Below are positions 46,254 to 55,939 of a stretch of DNA of 64,000 nt, piece after piece. The notes beneath the pieces are model-generated. The model did no database searches, was not told where the DNA came from, and saw nothing but the letters and a program-made list of their open reading frames with translations. Each line of letters begins with the position of its first letter. Positions within the stretch are counted from its first letter, which is position 1. The stretch lies in contig NZ_CP084296.1 in NCBI RefSeq assembly GCF_020271745.1, forward strand, positions 1,550,001 to 1,614,000, written 5' to 3'. The translations under genes and the position numbers were made by a program. The stretch comes from Providencia alcalifaciens. Its GTDB lineage: Bacteria > Pseudomonadota > Gammaproteobacteria > Enterobacterales > Enterobacteriaceae.

Positions 46254-46541
46254 TTATTTTTCGTTATTGTCATTATCTGATGGTCTATTAATGTATTTTT
46301 TAATATTTTCAGATTCACATTCACTAATGTTAAAAAAATTAATCAAATTAATATTGAATATTTCAGCATACTGATTAAGGCGGTCTAAATTAATACGATT
46401 GATTCCACGTTCATAGCGAGATTGTTGTTGTTCACTGACATTGATTATTCTGGCTATATCATAGAGTGACATACCACTCATTTTTCTATAATAGGTAATT
46501 TTTCTGCCAATAATTCGTGATACGGTATAATATTTAGCCAT
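46254..46541 (-). CDS. MrpJ-like HTH regulator, SEQQ type (operon 1, first)
   Basis: Protein of 95 residues: IIGRKITYYRKMSGMSLYDI, SEQQQSRYERGINRINLDRL, QYAEIFNINLINFFNI, then a polar tail (SDNDNNEK). AGGAG lies 6 nt before the ATG. It directly follows the last minor pilin gene (39-nt gap) and is probably co-transcribed with the fimbrial operon, like mrpJ. The 176-bp AT-rich gap after it may allow separate control of the second regulator. Confidence 0.82.
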   Translation of the reverse strand: MAKYYTVSRIIGRKITYYRKMSGMSLYDIARIINVSEQQQSRYERGINRINLDRLNQYAEIFNINLINFFNISECESENIKKYINRPSDNDNNEK

Positions 46542-46580
46542 TATTAACTCCTTTTTTCATTACCTAATTCAAGCATCGCT

Positions 46581-47075
46581 TCATGGATATATTAATGTGA
46601 ATTCTAAATGGCTCTTAAAGTCTCCTAATGTAAACATTGGTTGAAGGCTAACTATTCTTGCAGATAATGGAATTTCAGCACTTTTTGTAGCGCTGTTAAT
46701 AATAATATCTACAGTACTGCCATTTTTTAGAGTAGATTTATTGCTTTTTTGTGCTAAATGAAGCAGGCTGCCCGTAGAACTGCCAGTATTCACAAAATAG
46801 TTATTATTAGTGCTATCAGGAGTACCGCTAACACTGAATTTGGCATTCTTAGTTGATACTGGGCAATCAATGAGTTTGATAGAAAAATCCACCCATGGGC
46901 TTTGCGCAGGGTTGCGATAATTCCAGCGATTTATTTTACCTAACGTCACGTTATAGCTGGTATTCTCTATTTTGCAGGGCATAATCACTACATTGCCATG
47001 AACGTATATATTGACACTTTCTGCCATGGTGGGTAGGGCTAACAGCCCAAGTAGACTGATTAATATTCTTTTCAT
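46581..47075 (-). CDS. Minor fimbrial subunit 2 (operon 1)
   Basis: Secreted pilin-like protein of 164 residues. The signal peptide MKRILISLLGLLALPTMA precedes ESVNIYVHGNVVIMPCKIEN. The two Cys (MPCKIE and LIDCPVS) form the usual pilin disulfide. The C-terminal donor strand region ends SHLEFTLIYP. The start is ATG 47075; the frame is open 22 codons further up but overlaps the preceding gene. It is homologous to the proteins encoded at 54906-55403 and (in part) 60584-61093. Probably an adaptor or anchor subunit. Confidence 0.85.
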   Translation of the reverse strand: MKRILISLLGLLALPTMAESVNIYVHGNVVIMPCKIENTSYNVTLGKINRWNYRNPAQSPWVDFSIKLIDCPVSTKNAKFSVSGTPDSTNNNYFVNTGSSTGSLLHLAQKSNKSTLKNGSTVDIIINSATKSAEIPLSARIVSLQPMFTLGDFKSHLEFTLIYP

Positions 47076-47085
47076 TATAGAGTTC

Positions 47086-47601
47086 TTATAAGTAGGTGAT
47101 AGTGGCTGTAATATTGGTTGATAAGGTGCCCGCTGTACCATTCCCGAGAGAAGAATATGCCCGTGTGCGCAGAGGAATGCTCACTAGTGCTTTTCCATTA
47201 GTGGGAACAGTTAGTACTTTGTTATTGCCCAATGATGTTGTTCCTGCTCCGTTTTGCAACTGAATGGCAATATTGGTGGCGGTGCCGCTATTCTTATATA
47301 AACTCGCGACATCGGCGCTATCTGCGCTTCCTGAAAAAGTTAGCTTCACGCTATTAATAAATGAGGAGCAGTTTTTTAATTCGATAGTGAAAGGCTTCCA
47401 GGTTGATGCTTTAGTTCCACTATAAAAAGTATCTAAAGGAATTGTAGTGAGGTCGACACTCTGATTATTTCCTGCGGATAAACTGCAAGTTGCAGCCTTA
47501 ATATTACCTGTAAAATTCAATTTAACGGTACTTGTTGAATAGGCAAATAAAGGTATCCCTGCCGCACTTAGGAATAAAAAAAGCAATGTGTTTTTTTTCA
47601 T
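47086..47601 (-). CDS. Minor fimbrial subunit 1 (operon 1)
   Basis: FimA-family pilin of 171 residues: signal peptide, then TSTVKLNFTGNIKAATCSLS, a second Cys in LKNCSSF, and a C-terminus with RAYSSLGNGTAGTLSTNITA. Likely a tip fibrillum or adaptor subunit, placed between the adhesin and the second minor pilin. It is homologous to the gene at 55415-55930 in operon 2. Confidence 0.86.
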   Translation of the reverse strand: MKKNTLLFLFLSAAGIPLFAYSTSTVKLNFTGNIKAATCSLSAGNNQSVDLTTIPLDTFYSGTKASTWKPFTIELKNCSSFINSVKLTFSGSADSADVASLYKNSGTATNIAIQLQNGAGTTSLGNNKVLTVPTNGKALVSIPLRTRAYSSLGNGTAGTLSTNITATITYL

Positions 47602-47610
47602 TTTAAACCT

Positions 47611-48588
47611 CTATTCATAACGAATATTAACCGTCGCATTGGCATTGGCTGTACCCGGCGTAACTGTGCTTGCGGTTTTAATATAACGGGCTTTCCAACC
47701 GAAAATATAATCAGTTTGGGTAACCCCATTTTGTTGGGTAAATTTCTGATTTAATACAATAGGTGTTCCAGCATTATTTAATAATTGGATTGCAATACCT
47801 TTAGCACTATTTGTACCGACTAAACCTAATCGCCCATTTGCAGCATTATCGATGGTATCTGAAGTGACGGTAACTTTAATATTTGTACCTGCTGCACACG
47901 TTAAAGCGATCGGAATATTTACAGGTGTACTAAAAGAACCTATATTAGGAAACTGTGTATCATACCAGTCATTCATATTAATATTGTAAGTTGATTGGTT
48001 ATTCTTCAACGAGCAACTCACTACGGCAATACGATAATTACTGGCAAAACTCAGTGTCGCGCCTAAAAAACGATTATTTGTTTTCGTATTATATTGTGTC
48101 AAATTTGCAATTTGACCACTTCTAATCGTACCGGAGTTGGCAATTACCCCTGTTTTTAATACCTCAACCTCCCAGCCTACAGGACCAGGTAAACGCCAAG
48201 AAGTTGATACTGTCGCTGATTTTGTAGGAATATAATCCGGTACGCTAGGGTTATTAAATTTAATTCTGACCCCCACTCCTGGAATATTGGTAGCAACAAT
48301 TTTACTTGAGTTAGCCGTCCAACTGTTGACATAGTAAAGGTCTAAATATCCACCGCAGTCACTTTCATATTCCATTGAGAAATAATAATCACTGGTAAAT
48401 GCTTCAATATATTGTTTGTCTAAAACATAATTGTTAGCAAGTGTATTGTCATACTGCACATAAATAGTCTTATCACGTATGTTATGATTAGCAGTATAAG
48501 TACCTTTAAGGCATTCTGCATAGGATGTATAAGAATAAAAAAATAGACACCCTAATAATAAAGCTAATTTGTATACTGTTTTATTCAT
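47611..48588 (-). CDS. Two-domain fimbrial tip adhesin (operon 1)
   Basis: Protein of 325 residues. A signal peptide ends at SYTSYA. An N-terminal lectin-like receptor domain of about 180 residues without recognisable family is followed by a C-terminal pilin domain with VSCSLKN, LTCAAGTNIKVTVTSD, GWKARYIKTASTVTPGTANA and the donor-strand-accepting end VNIRYE. The position after the usher and the two-domain form mark it as the tip adhesin; the ligand is unknown. I start it at ATG 48588 (MNKTVYKLALLLG) with GGA upstream; an earlier frame start overlaps the usher. It is paralogous to the protein at 52975-53946. Confidence 0.85.
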   Translation of the reverse strand: MNKTVYKLALLLGCLFFYSYTSYAECLKGTYTANHNIRDKTIYVQYDNTLANNYVLDKQYIEAFTSDYYFSMEYESDCGGYLDLYYVNSWTANSSKIVATNIPGVGVRIKFNNPSVPDYIPTKSATVSTSWRLPGPVGWEVEVLKTGVIANSGTIRSGQIANLTQYNTKTNNRFLGATLSFASNYRIAVVSCSLKNNQSTYNINMNDWYDTQFPNIGSFSTPVNIPIALTCAAGTNIKVTVTSDTIDNAANGRLGLVGTNSAKGIAIQLLNNAGTPIVLNQKFTQQNGVTQTDYIFGWKARYIKTASTVTPGTANANATVNIRYE

Positions 48589-48602
48589 TATGATGTTCCA
48601 TA

Positions 48603-51092
48603 TTATCTGCAAATTGTTTTAATTTTATATAAACCCATATAATTCGAAACACCGGTTAGATTATAATCAACCTGACACTGTTGTTTATCGTTATATTGAA
48701 TAATAAAATGACCGCTTTCAGTTAAGCCGGATAAATATAATTCGCCATCATTACCGACTAAACCATTTAATTGACCGTTATCTTTAAAGATGGCTTGTGC
48801 ACCAAATGGAACTGGTTTACCGTCAGCAAAGGTAATTACCATAATGGCGCGATACCCCACATTGGCATTGAAGCTGGCTTTCACAATCGCTCCACGGCTT
48901 GGTGCTACATTTTGCGTAGTGAGCTCCATCTCGGTATTATCTGGCAGCTTACTGGTATCAATTTGAATTCCGTTACTGCGATAAGCGGTGATATAAGGTA
49001 CTAAGGCATAGCCTTGCCCGTTAGTTTGAATACCTGTTTGGTTCAAAATCGGCACGTTAGCTGCATCAGGAATTTCCACCAAGGCAACAGTTTCACCAAG
49101 CTGTTGACCAAGTACTACGCCACCTGAATGAGCGACTACACTGCCGCTAGCACCATAGTAAAGATTGTAATTATTAGTGCTGTAACCCGTACCGCCTGAA
49201 ACTTCTCCGTACTGCCCACGGTAGCTGGCATTTAAATTACCGGAAGTCCCTGAGTTTCGAGTTGAAAAATTCTGCTGAGCACTCCAATTCAAACGGTTAT
49301 CCAATTGCGTTGCCGAAATTCCCATGCTGCCCGAAGATCCATTACTACTACTGTTTGTACCGTTGAGGTTGTAATAGAAGGTGCTGTCAAACACGCTGAA
49401 TGGCACGCTCACGGTAAAGGCAAATTGGTGGTCATTATCTTTATTACGTCCATCGTAGCGATTTGGGTTGGTATTTTTGTTATAGCTATAATTCACCCCG
49501 TAGCTAATATCGTGCCAGCTATTGTTATAGCCAATAGTTGTGGACTGAGTTTTACGATCACTATTCCAATAATCTTCACTTACAAAGCCAACGGATAAGG
49601 TGCCCCAGCCTTCGCCTAGACTTTGGCTAAGGGTAATTTCTCCGCGGTTACGGCGGCGCTCATATAGCGCAGTAAAGGTTTCTTTTCTATAACCATCAAA
49701 GACTTCCGCTAAGCTATAAAAACCTTTTGTGGAGTAACGATAGCCTGCAAGGGCGATATTTGTACCAATATCATTCAGGTTTTTGTTATAGCGAAAACGG
49801 TAGGATTGTCCGCTTTCTTTTTCTCCGTTGCTTAGCGTAGAGCTTGCGTGAGTCACATCAATTGATAGCGCTCCGAAACGCCCTAAATTTTGCCCTGAGC
49901 CAATAGAATAAGCCTGATATTTATCACTAACTTGGCTACCACCAAACAGAGTTATTCCCCAAGGCAGCCCGTAAGTGAGTGCAAATTGCGCAAAGGTTTT
50001 TTTATCTACGTTACTGTCATAGCTACGATATTGCCCACCCGTTACGCTATACGACAGATAGCCTTCACGCTGCAATACAGGTAAAGAAGCAAAGGGGATA
50101 ATTTGATACTGTTCACTGCCGTTGGCTTCTTTTATCGTAACGTGTAAGTCTCCGCTCCCCCCAGTAGGGTAGAGATCATTAATTTCAAATGGGCCTGCTG
50201 CTACATCCGTTTGGTAAATGGTGTAACCGTTTTGACGAATAGTGATCTGCGCATTACTGCGGGCGATACCGCGTACCACGGGGGCATATCCGCGCAAGCT
50301 TTCAGGGTTCATATCATCATCCGTGGCAAGCTGGACCCCACGAAATGGCACACTGTCAAAAATATTTGAGGGTGAAGTACTGTCCCCAAGTATCAGCTGG
50401 CTTTTTATTGCATTGATATTACGGCTTAAATAGGTATATACCGTATCCCATTTATTACGCTGCCTGTCGTTACTTTGCCACGTGGTGTAGTTACGCAGAC
50501 GCCATGGCCCAATATTTAAACCCGGGCGCAGATTGACATAGTTAGAATTACTACTATTTTTATCGTTTTTGCGATCGGTATTGCGTGAGCCGTTATAACT
50601 GTAATTAAGTAATAGAGCATTCACACCATCATCGATCGCTGCCAGATCCACATAGCCACGTGGATTCATGTTTAACGCAATCTGCGGAATGCTTAAATAG
50701 AGGCGCTGAGAGCCAAATTCAAACTCGCTTTTTGCATCAGGAATTGTAGATAAATTAATGCATTGGTTACCCGCTATTTGTAACTCAGGGTATTCTCTAA
50801 CTTTAACACCCACATCTTTTAGATCTGATAGCGTTAAACAAGGCTCGAGTTCATTATTTTTATTGGTAAAAAAGCGTATGTTTTTTGAGCCAATTAAGCT
50901 CTTATTAATATAAATATCGACATAGTATTGCCCTGGTAGTTGCTCATTACGTTCAAATTGTTCTAAGTTCACTGATTCTTTATTGGGGAGCTCAAGGAAC
51001 TCCGGATCAAAATAGGTTTCTGGCTCAGCTGAGCTCGTTGCAATATAGCCTAAAGCAATAAATAGGCTAAGGCATATGTTATTTATTTTCAT
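48603..51092 (-). CDS. Outer-membrane fimbrial usher (operon 1)
   Basis: FimD/PapC-family usher of 829 residues that threads chaperone-bound subunits through the outer membrane. A signal peptide is followed by the N-terminal periplasmic domain (YFDPEFLELPNKESVNLEQF), the 24-strand barrel with plug domain (RGIARSNAQITIRQNGYTIY, DLYPTGGSGDLHVTIKEANG), and C-terminal domains ending QCQVDYNLTGVSNYMGLYKI. It is complete in length. It has about 80% likeness by eye to the usher of operon 2. Confidence 0.94.
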   Translation of the reverse strand: MKINNICLSLFIALGYIATSSAEPETYFDPEFLELPNKESVNLEQFERNEQLPGQYYVDIYINKSLIGSKNIRFFTNKNNELEPCLTLSDLKDVGVKVREYPELQIAGNQCINLSTIPDAKSEFEFGSQRLYLSIPQIALNMNPRGYVDLAAIDDGVNALLLNYSYNGSRNTDRKNDKNSSNSNYVNLRPGLNIGPWRLRNYTTWQSNDRQRNKWDTVYTYLSRNINAIKSQLILGDSTSPSNIFDSVPFRGVQLATDDDMNPESLRGYAPVVRGIARSNAQITIRQNGYTIYQTDVAAGPFEINDLYPTGGSGDLHVTIKEANGSEQYQIIPFASLPVLQREGYLSYSVTGGQYRSYDSNVDKKTFAQFALTYGLPWGITLFGGSQVSDKYQAYSIGSGQNLGRFGALSIDVTHASSTLSNGEKESGQSYRFRYNKNLNDIGTNIALAGYRYSTKGFYSLAEVFDGYRKETFTALYERRRNRGEITLSQSLGEGWGTLSVGFVSEDYWNSDRKTQSTTIGYNNSWHDISYGVNYSYNKNTNPNRYDGRNKDNDHQFAFTVSVPFSVFDSTFYYNLNGTNSSSNGSSGSMGISATQLDNRLNWSAQQNFSTRNSGTSGNLNASYRGQYGEVSGGTGYSTNNYNLYYGASGSVVAHSGGVVLGQQLGETVALVEIPDAANVPILNQTGIQTNGQGYALVPYITAYRSNGIQIDTSKLPDNTEMELTTQNVAPSRGAIVKASFNANVGYRAIMVITFADGKPVPFGAQAIFKDNGQLNGLVGNDGELYLSGLTESGHFIIQYNDKQQCQVDYNLTGVSNYMGLYKIKTICR

Positions 51093-51116
51093 AGATAAAC
51101 CTAATTACCATTAAGG

Positions 51117-51788
51117 CTATATTTTTATTTCCGCTAGATTATTAGCTGAGCCATAATCATTAATCACTTCCCATGTAATGGTGCCATGTGATTCAGAACG
51201 ATTAATATTAAATGTTTTTTCAGAAAATGGAGCAACATAAGAAATATTCTCTGCGCTCTTGCCATTGAACTGAATGGTTTGAAAATTCATATAATAAGGT
51301 GTTGGATTTTTGACAGTAATTGATTCACTATTTTTCGACCATTTAAGCTTTTTCTGTTCCTCATTAAAATCAACATTGGCTAATGATTCAGGTCGATAAA
51401 TTAATTTCATCTGTGTTTTAAATGCAATTTTTAATGAGTTTTCAGATTTTTTTTCTGTAGCTGGAATTGTTTTTATATTTAACCAAAATAAAGACTCTCT
51501 ATCTTTAGGTAGTGTATTTTGAGTTAAAAAAACACGTAGAGTATTGGTTTTTTCTTGGTTTAAACGAAAAAGTGGTGGCGTAATAGTAAAGTCCGTTTGC
51601 TTGCCTTCATTGGCATTTTCAATCCATGACTGAATTAGATAAGGAATATTATCTGGATTTTCCACACTAATACTCACGTCTTTTTTTCCTTCAGGATAAA
51701 TTACGCGTGTACCACCAATAATGACACCCGCATTAGCAGTATTGAGAAGTATGAAAAAAAAGATAAAAAAAACGGTTATTGATTTCAT
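51117..51788 (-). CDS. Periplasmic fimbrial chaperone (operon 1)
   Basis: PapD-like chaperone of 223 residues. After the signal peptide comes GVIIGGTRVIYPEGKKDVSI with the conserved Arg of the subunit-anchoring pair. The G1 region RESLFWLNIKTIPA and the F1-G1 end KTQMKLIYRP carry the conserved Lys/Arg. It stabilises subunits by donor-strand complementation and hands them to the usher encoded next (24-nt gap). Confidence 0.93.
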   Translation of the reverse strand: MKSITVFFIFFFILLNTANAGVIIGGTRVIYPEGKKDVSISVENPDNIPYLIQSWIENANEGKQTDFTITPPLFRLNQEKTNTLRVFLTQNTLPKDRESLFWLNIKTIPATEKKSENSLKIAFKTQMKLIYRPESLANVDFNEEQKKLKWSKNSESITVKNPTPYYMNFQTIQFNGKSAENISYVAPFSEKTFNINRSESHGTITWEVINDYGSANNLAEIKI

Positions 51789-51863
51789 ATAGCCACCACT
51801 GAGTTATAACAAAATAAAAAGCAAATCATTAAGGCCTATATCCATATAAACCTTCTTTCAGAA

Positions 51864-52394
51864 CTAGTTATAATTAATTGTGAATGTTGCTGTTGAATTT
51901 GCTAAACCAGAACTAACAGCATCAGACATAGCAATATAACGTGCGGTAAAATCTAAATTATTTACAACCGTTTCTTTAAGCGCATATTGGCTGGATGCTG
52001 TATATAAAGGAACGGTGAGCCCTTTAATATCTTGAATCTGGATACCAACGCCTTTAGCAATACCAGATGTACCTGCATTGGTTAATTGCAGAACATTACT
52101 GTCACCATCATAAGAGACGCCATCAAATTTTACGGTAGCAGTAGTCACTGCAGCCGGACAGTTTGCTAATTGAATGGAAAATTTAGTTGCAGCGGCAGTG
52201 CTGCCTGTACTTGGTAATGATGTTTTAGATACTTTGCCTAAGTTAACTTGAATAGCATCTGAGCCTGTTGCTAATTGGCAAGCGTTATCTGTAATTTCAC
52301 CGGTGAAATTAATATCGCCATCTTTTGAAAAACTATTGGCAGAAATTAATAAGGTGCTAGTTGCAATTAAAGATGCAATAACCTGTTTTTTCAT
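51864..52394 (-). CDS. Major fimbrial subunit (operon 1)
   Basis: FimA-family pilin of 176 residues. The signal peptide is cleaved after SANSFS, followed by GDINFTGEITDNACQLATGS, the second Cys in QLANCPAAV, and a C-terminus VSSGLANSTATFTINYN with the penultimate Tyr typical of pilins. First gene of the operon behind a 580-bp intergenic region. It is homologous to the major pilins at 59288-59818 and 62729-63250. Confidence 0.93.
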   Translation of the reverse strand: MKKQVIASLIATSTLLISANSFSKDGDINFTGEITDNACQLATGSDAIQVNLGKVSKTSLPSTGSTAAATKFSIQLANCPAAVTTATVKFDGVSYDGDSNVLQLTNAGTSGIAKGVGIQIQDIKGLTVPLYTASSQYALKETVVNNLDFTARYIAMSDAVSSGLANSTATFTINYN

Positions 52395-52974
52395 TTTTAC
52401 TCTCCGAACCTAAATTCGATATTAGATATTATTTGGGAAATATATTGATTTGTATGCTTACACAAACCGAGAGTATTTTGTGACTATTTTTATAAATAAA
52501 CAAGGTGGGGGGAATTTAGCTAAATATAATAAGATTATAAATTTAAAGTGATTAATTATTAATTTAACTCAATATGCGTTAGTTTAAAGATTAAATGTTT
52601 TAAAGTTTTGTTTTTTGTTGTTTTAGGTGATGAGGTTATAAAGTGAAATAACGATATAAAGCTAGAAATAATTATTCTACAATTTTAAACTGTAAGTCAT
52701 CTCTCATATGGAGATTATTTAAATTTAAAGTTTGGAATAAGGATGGATTTTTTTAAGTAACATCAAATGCGTACCATCAAAAAAAGAGAGTAAACCTGAT
52801 TATTCTTAAATTAATAGTCAAAATAAGTGTGTGTAAGGAGTTTTTACACTAAAAAAGATAATGGTATGTGTCTGTCACTAAATCGGTGTATTTTGACACT
52901 TAAAGAAACAGTGAATGTATGAATATTAATTTCTGCTATTAAAGTGAATTCAATAGCAGGTTGATCTAATTCAA
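52395..52974. other. Promoter region of fimbrial operon 1
   Basis: 580 bp, very AT-rich, without a credible gene. It must hold the operon 1 promoter and ends of the upstream unit. A hairpin with arms GTGTAA and TTACAC lies near 52833-52850. I searched by eye for long terminal inverted repeats of a phase-variable (invertible) promoter and found none. Confidence 0.45.
52933..52959 (-). terminator. Hairpin after the solitary adhesin gene
   Basis: CTGCTATT (52933-52940) pairs with AATAGCAG (52952-52959). On the minus strand an AT-rich tail follows. Probable terminator of the adhesin gene or of operon 2. Confidence 0.55.
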
Positions 52975-53946
52975 TTATTCATAGCGAATATTAACGGTGG
53001 CAGTAGAGTTAGCAGTACCTGGCGTAACTTTGTCGGCTATTTTTACATAGCGGGCTTTCCAATTGAAAATATAATCACCACTAGCGACATTATTTTGTAA
53101 GCTATTTTTAGTATTAAGTCGTATCGGTGAATTATTTCTATCAAGTAATTGTATGCCAATACCAGTAGCCGCACCTGTTCCAGAGAGCTTAATCTTTCCA
53201 GTTGCCGTATCTACATAACCTGCGCTGCTCGTTACCGTTGTTTTAATATTTGTGCCCGCAGCACAGCTTAGTGTGATAGGGATACTTACACTTGGGCTCA
53301 CATCTCCAATATTTTTAAATTGAGTATCGTATCGATCACCTAGGGGAATCGTGTAGTTATTAGATTTTGTGGAGCACTGGGCAACATTAATTTTAATGGC
53401 ATTCGCTGGAATATTGAGTGTAGATATATTCCAGTTAGCGTGATTTGGATTATTTTGGATTAATCGAGCCACATTACCAGCTTTTAAGCTATTGGATTGA
53501 GTTACTGTCCCTGTTTTTCTGATAATCATTGTCCATTGAGGCGTGACAATTGTCCAAGGCAAGCGCCCTTGAACAGGATAGAGACTGTAGACGTTAATGC
53601 TGCCTATTTCGGTGGCTATTATTTGGACACTAATACCGGAAATGTTAGTTGCCGCAACCTTATTAGCGTTAGGTACCCAGCCATTAATATAGCTGGCATA
53701 GAGACGAGCTTGCCCGCATTCCCCATTTTTCCCTGAATAGGTTTTAATATCACCATTGGCAAATGTGACAACAAATCGGCCAAGTTCTTTAGATGAAGCA
53801 TCATCATATTGAACGGTATATGTTCTTGTCGGTACATCAACGGTAACGTTTTTCAATCTAGGATTTTGAATACATGCAGCAAAGGAAAATCCAGAATAGA
53901 CTAAGAGACACATAGAAAAAGAAGCTTTTCTTAAATTAAATTGCAT
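52975..53946 (-). CDS. Solitary two-domain fimbrial adhesin (3' of operon 2)
   Basis: Protein of 323 residues. The signal peptide ends at SGFSFA, then a divergent N-terminal receptor domain (IQNPRLKNVTVDVPTRTYTV) and a C-terminal pilin domain closely matching operon 1's adhesin (LSCAAGTNIKTTVTSSAG, FNWKARYVKIADKVTPGTAN, TVNIRYE). It lies after the regulators of operon 2, 88 nt beyond the second one, where an adhesin is not expected. Operon 2 has only an adhesin remnant in the normal place, so this gene may supply its tip adhesin. An AT-rich spacer with no obvious strong promoter precedes it. Confidence 0.83.
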   Translation of the reverse strand: MQFNLRKASFSMCLLVYSGFSFAACIQNPRLKNVTVDVPTRTYTVQYDDASSKELGRFVVTFANGDIKTYSGKNGECGQARLYASYINGWVPNANKVAATNISGISVQIIATEIGSINVYSLYPVQGRLPWTIVTPQWTMIIRKTGTVTQSNSLKAGNVARLIQNNPNHANWNISTLNIPANAIKINVAQCSTKSNNYTIPLGDRYDTQFKNIGDVSPSVSIPITLSCAAGTNIKTTVTSSAGYVDTATGKIKLSGTGAATGIGIQLLDRNNSPIRLNTKNSLQNNVASGDYIFNWKARYVKIADKVTPGTANSTATVNIRYE

Positions 53947-54034
53947 GTTTGCTCCTAATTAAGGTGATTAAGAATAACAAGTAGAAACGTAGGTGTAGAT
54001 ATTGGAAGCACATTCCCTACCAATATCTAGCCAG

Positions 54035-54358
54035 TTATTTATATAAAGAATAATTTTGCTCTGGTGATAAAAGTAATTCTGCTTTTAATAAATTATCCTT
54101 ATCTTTTTTATCATTAGTAAATGAAAAATCATGAGGCTCAGCAAAATCACTCATTATTTCTTGAATATCAAAATCTAATATCTGTGAAATAGAGTAAAGT
54201 GTATCAACATGAATTCTCATTTCGCCTAATTCATGGCGAGACTGATGTTGTTGACTAATACCCAACAACTTACTCAGTTGTTGGATGCTCATATTGCGAT
54301 CTTTCCTTAGTGTGCGAATACGGGCACCGACAATTTTAGATGTGTTTTTTTTCATCAT
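54035..54358 (-). CDS. MrpJ-like HTH regulator, SQQH type (operon 2)
   Basis: Protein of 107 residues, the usual MrpJ length. HTH: IVGARIRTLRKDRNMSIQQL, LLGISQQHQSRHELGEMRIH, VDTLYSISQILDFDIQEIM, followed by a polar C-terminus. I start it at ATG 54358 (MMKKNTSKIVG); the next codon is also ATG. No strong ribosome site is visible. It follows the SEQQ-type regulator with a gap of 28 nt and is the counterpart of the gene at 45485-45772. Confidence 0.8.
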   Translation of the reverse strand: MMKKNTSKIVGARIRTLRKDRNMSIQQLSKLLGISQQHQSRHELGEMRIHVDTLYSISQILDFDIQEIMSDFAEPHDFSFTNDKKDKDNLLKAELLLSPEQNYSLYK

Positions 54359-54386
54359 AATGACCAATAGCAATTAAGTAGAAATA

Positions 54387-54659
54387 CTATATATTTAAAG
54401 ATCTTTTAAGTTCCTTTTTGATTTTTTCCTTTTCGTGCTCATTAAATAAAAAGAAGTCATTAATATTAATATTGAAATAAATAGCATATTGTTTTAGTCG
54501 GTCAATTGATATTCTATTTTTTCCATGCTCATAGCGCAGTTGTTGCTGCTCACTAATTCCAATGGTTTTAGCTACTACAAGTAGGGAATGACCTTTTTCT
54601 TTACGTAATTTTTTTATTTTATATCCAATAACTGCTGAGACCGGATAGCTATTTTTCAT
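54387..54659 (-). CDS. MrpJ-like HTH regulator, SEQQ type (operon 2)
   Basis: Protein of 90 residues: VIGYKIKKLRKEKGHSLLVV, SEQQQLRYEHGKNRISIDRL, QYAIYFNININDFFLF, then a charged tail. AGAGG lies upstream of the ATG. A 246-bp gap without gene separates it from the last minor pilin of operon 2, so it may have its own promoter. It is a counterpart of the genes at 45850 and 46254. Confidence 0.8.
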   Translation of the reverse strand: MKNSYPVSAVIGYKIKKLRKEKGHSLLVVAKTIGISEQQQLRYEHGKNRISIDRLKQYAIYFNININDFFLFNEHEKEKIKKELKRSLNI

Positions 54660-54905
54660 TGTTAACCTCTTTCTACTATTTGTAATTGTTAATTAAATTA
54701 ACAAAAGACAAATGAATACCATTACCTCAAAGATATATTTATCAGGTATTTGCCTTGATATCTTGACTTAAATCACCTCAATTAAAGTTATTTATTTTAT
54801 ATGGAGATTCAAAATAAAAATTTCAATTAATCAACCTTGCCTTTGTGTAACAAAATGAAAATATCTAAACCAGACGATTGAATTAAGATGATTATTAAAA
54901 AATAT

Positions 54906-55403
54906 CTAATGGTAAATAAATGTAAAATCAAGATGGCTTTTAAAAGATCCCCCAGTCATTCCTGATCCATACCCTGCCATTCTGGCCGATAAAGGAATTT
55001 CAACTGTGCGAGTTTGGGTGTTGACTGAAGCGGTAACTTGTCCACCATTTTTTACTGTTATTTTGTTTGTACCATAGGCTAAATTTAACGCCACATTTTT
55101 TGCGCTGCCATTATTAATAAAGTAATTAGTCGCGACATTATCTGGAGTTCCGTTGATTACCATAACTGCTTCTTTGATATCAACAGGGCAATTTTTTAAT
55201 TTAATCGTGAAATTTACCCAAGGAGATACCTGCGTATCCCGAATGTTCCATACATTGACTTTTTTTAGGTCGACCATGTAGTTAGCTTTTTCTAGTTCAC
55301 ATGGTCGAGCAGTGATGTAACCATGTACATGGATATTGGCGACTTGTGCCAATACAGTGAGAGGGAAAGCTAAAAGCAATAATGAGAGCGCAATTTTTTT
55401 CAT
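54906..55403 (-). CDS. Minor fimbrial subunit 2 (operon 2)
   Basis: Pilin-like protein of 165 residues. The signal peptide is cleaved after TVLA, followed by QVANIHVHGYITARPCELEK, the second Cys in LKNCPVDIK, and the end SHLDFTFIYH. The start is ATG 55403 (MKKIALSLLLL), with AAGG 9 nt upstream; an ATG three codons earlier would overlap that site. It is homologous to 46581-47075. Confidence 0.85.
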   Translation of the reverse strand: MKKIALSLLLLAFPLTVLAQVANIHVHGYITARPCELEKANYMVDLKKVNVWNIRDTQVSPWVNFTIKLKNCPVDIKEAVMVINGTPDNVATNYFINNGSAKNVALNLAYGTNKITVKNGGQVTASVNTQTRTVEIPLSARMAGYGSGMTGGSFKSHLDFTFIYH

Positions 55404-55414
55404 TATCCTCATCC

Positions 55415-55930
55415 TTATAAATAAGTAATGGTGGCCGTAATATTGGCAGACACGGTACCTGCGCTGGCATTACCGATTGCACTATATGCTCGGGTTCTTA
55501 AAGGAATGCTGAGACTATTTTTTCCAGCTAATGGTACCCGTAAGACTTTTTGATTTCCTAGTGGTGATGCTCCATCACCACTTTCAAGCTGTACTGCGAT
55601 ATTTTTGGCTGTGCCCATATTTTTATATAAATTATTTATATTATTGGTATCGGAAGTTCCACTGAATGTGAGGACTAGCTCATTCACATAGGAAGAGCAG
55701 TTATTCATATTGATATTAAATATTTTCCAGTCTGACCCGCTTTGGGGCAGATTAAAAAGGTCCGCAGGCATATTTTTTAAATCAATATCAATATTATTAC
55801 CCCCAGAGATATTACAGGTAGCCGCTTTAATATTTCCTATAAAATTAAGCGTCACGGTGCTGGCAGAAAAAGCATCTAAGCTGATGAATAGGCTATTCAC
55901 TAAGAATAAAGGGAGTATTAAATTTTTCAT
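55415..55930 (-). CDS. Minor fimbrial subunit 1 (operon 2)
   Basis: FimA-family pilin of 171 residues: signal peptide, then STVTLNFIGNIKAATCNISG, the second Cys in MNNCSSYVNE, and RAYSAIGNASAGTVSANITA near the end. AGGAAA lies 6 nt before the ATG. It starts 9 nt after the stop codon of the adhesin remnant, exactly where the intact operon 1 places this gene. Confidence 0.86.
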   Translation of the reverse strand: MKNLILPLFLVNSLFISLDAFSASTVTLNFIGNIKAATCNISGGNNIDIDLKNMPADLFNLPQSGSDWKIFNINMNNCSSYVNELVLTFSGTSDTNNINNLYKNMGTAKNIAVQLESGDGASPLGNQKVLRVPLAGKNSLSIPLRTRAYSAIGNASAGTVSANITATITYL

Positions 55931-55939
55931 TATTTTTTC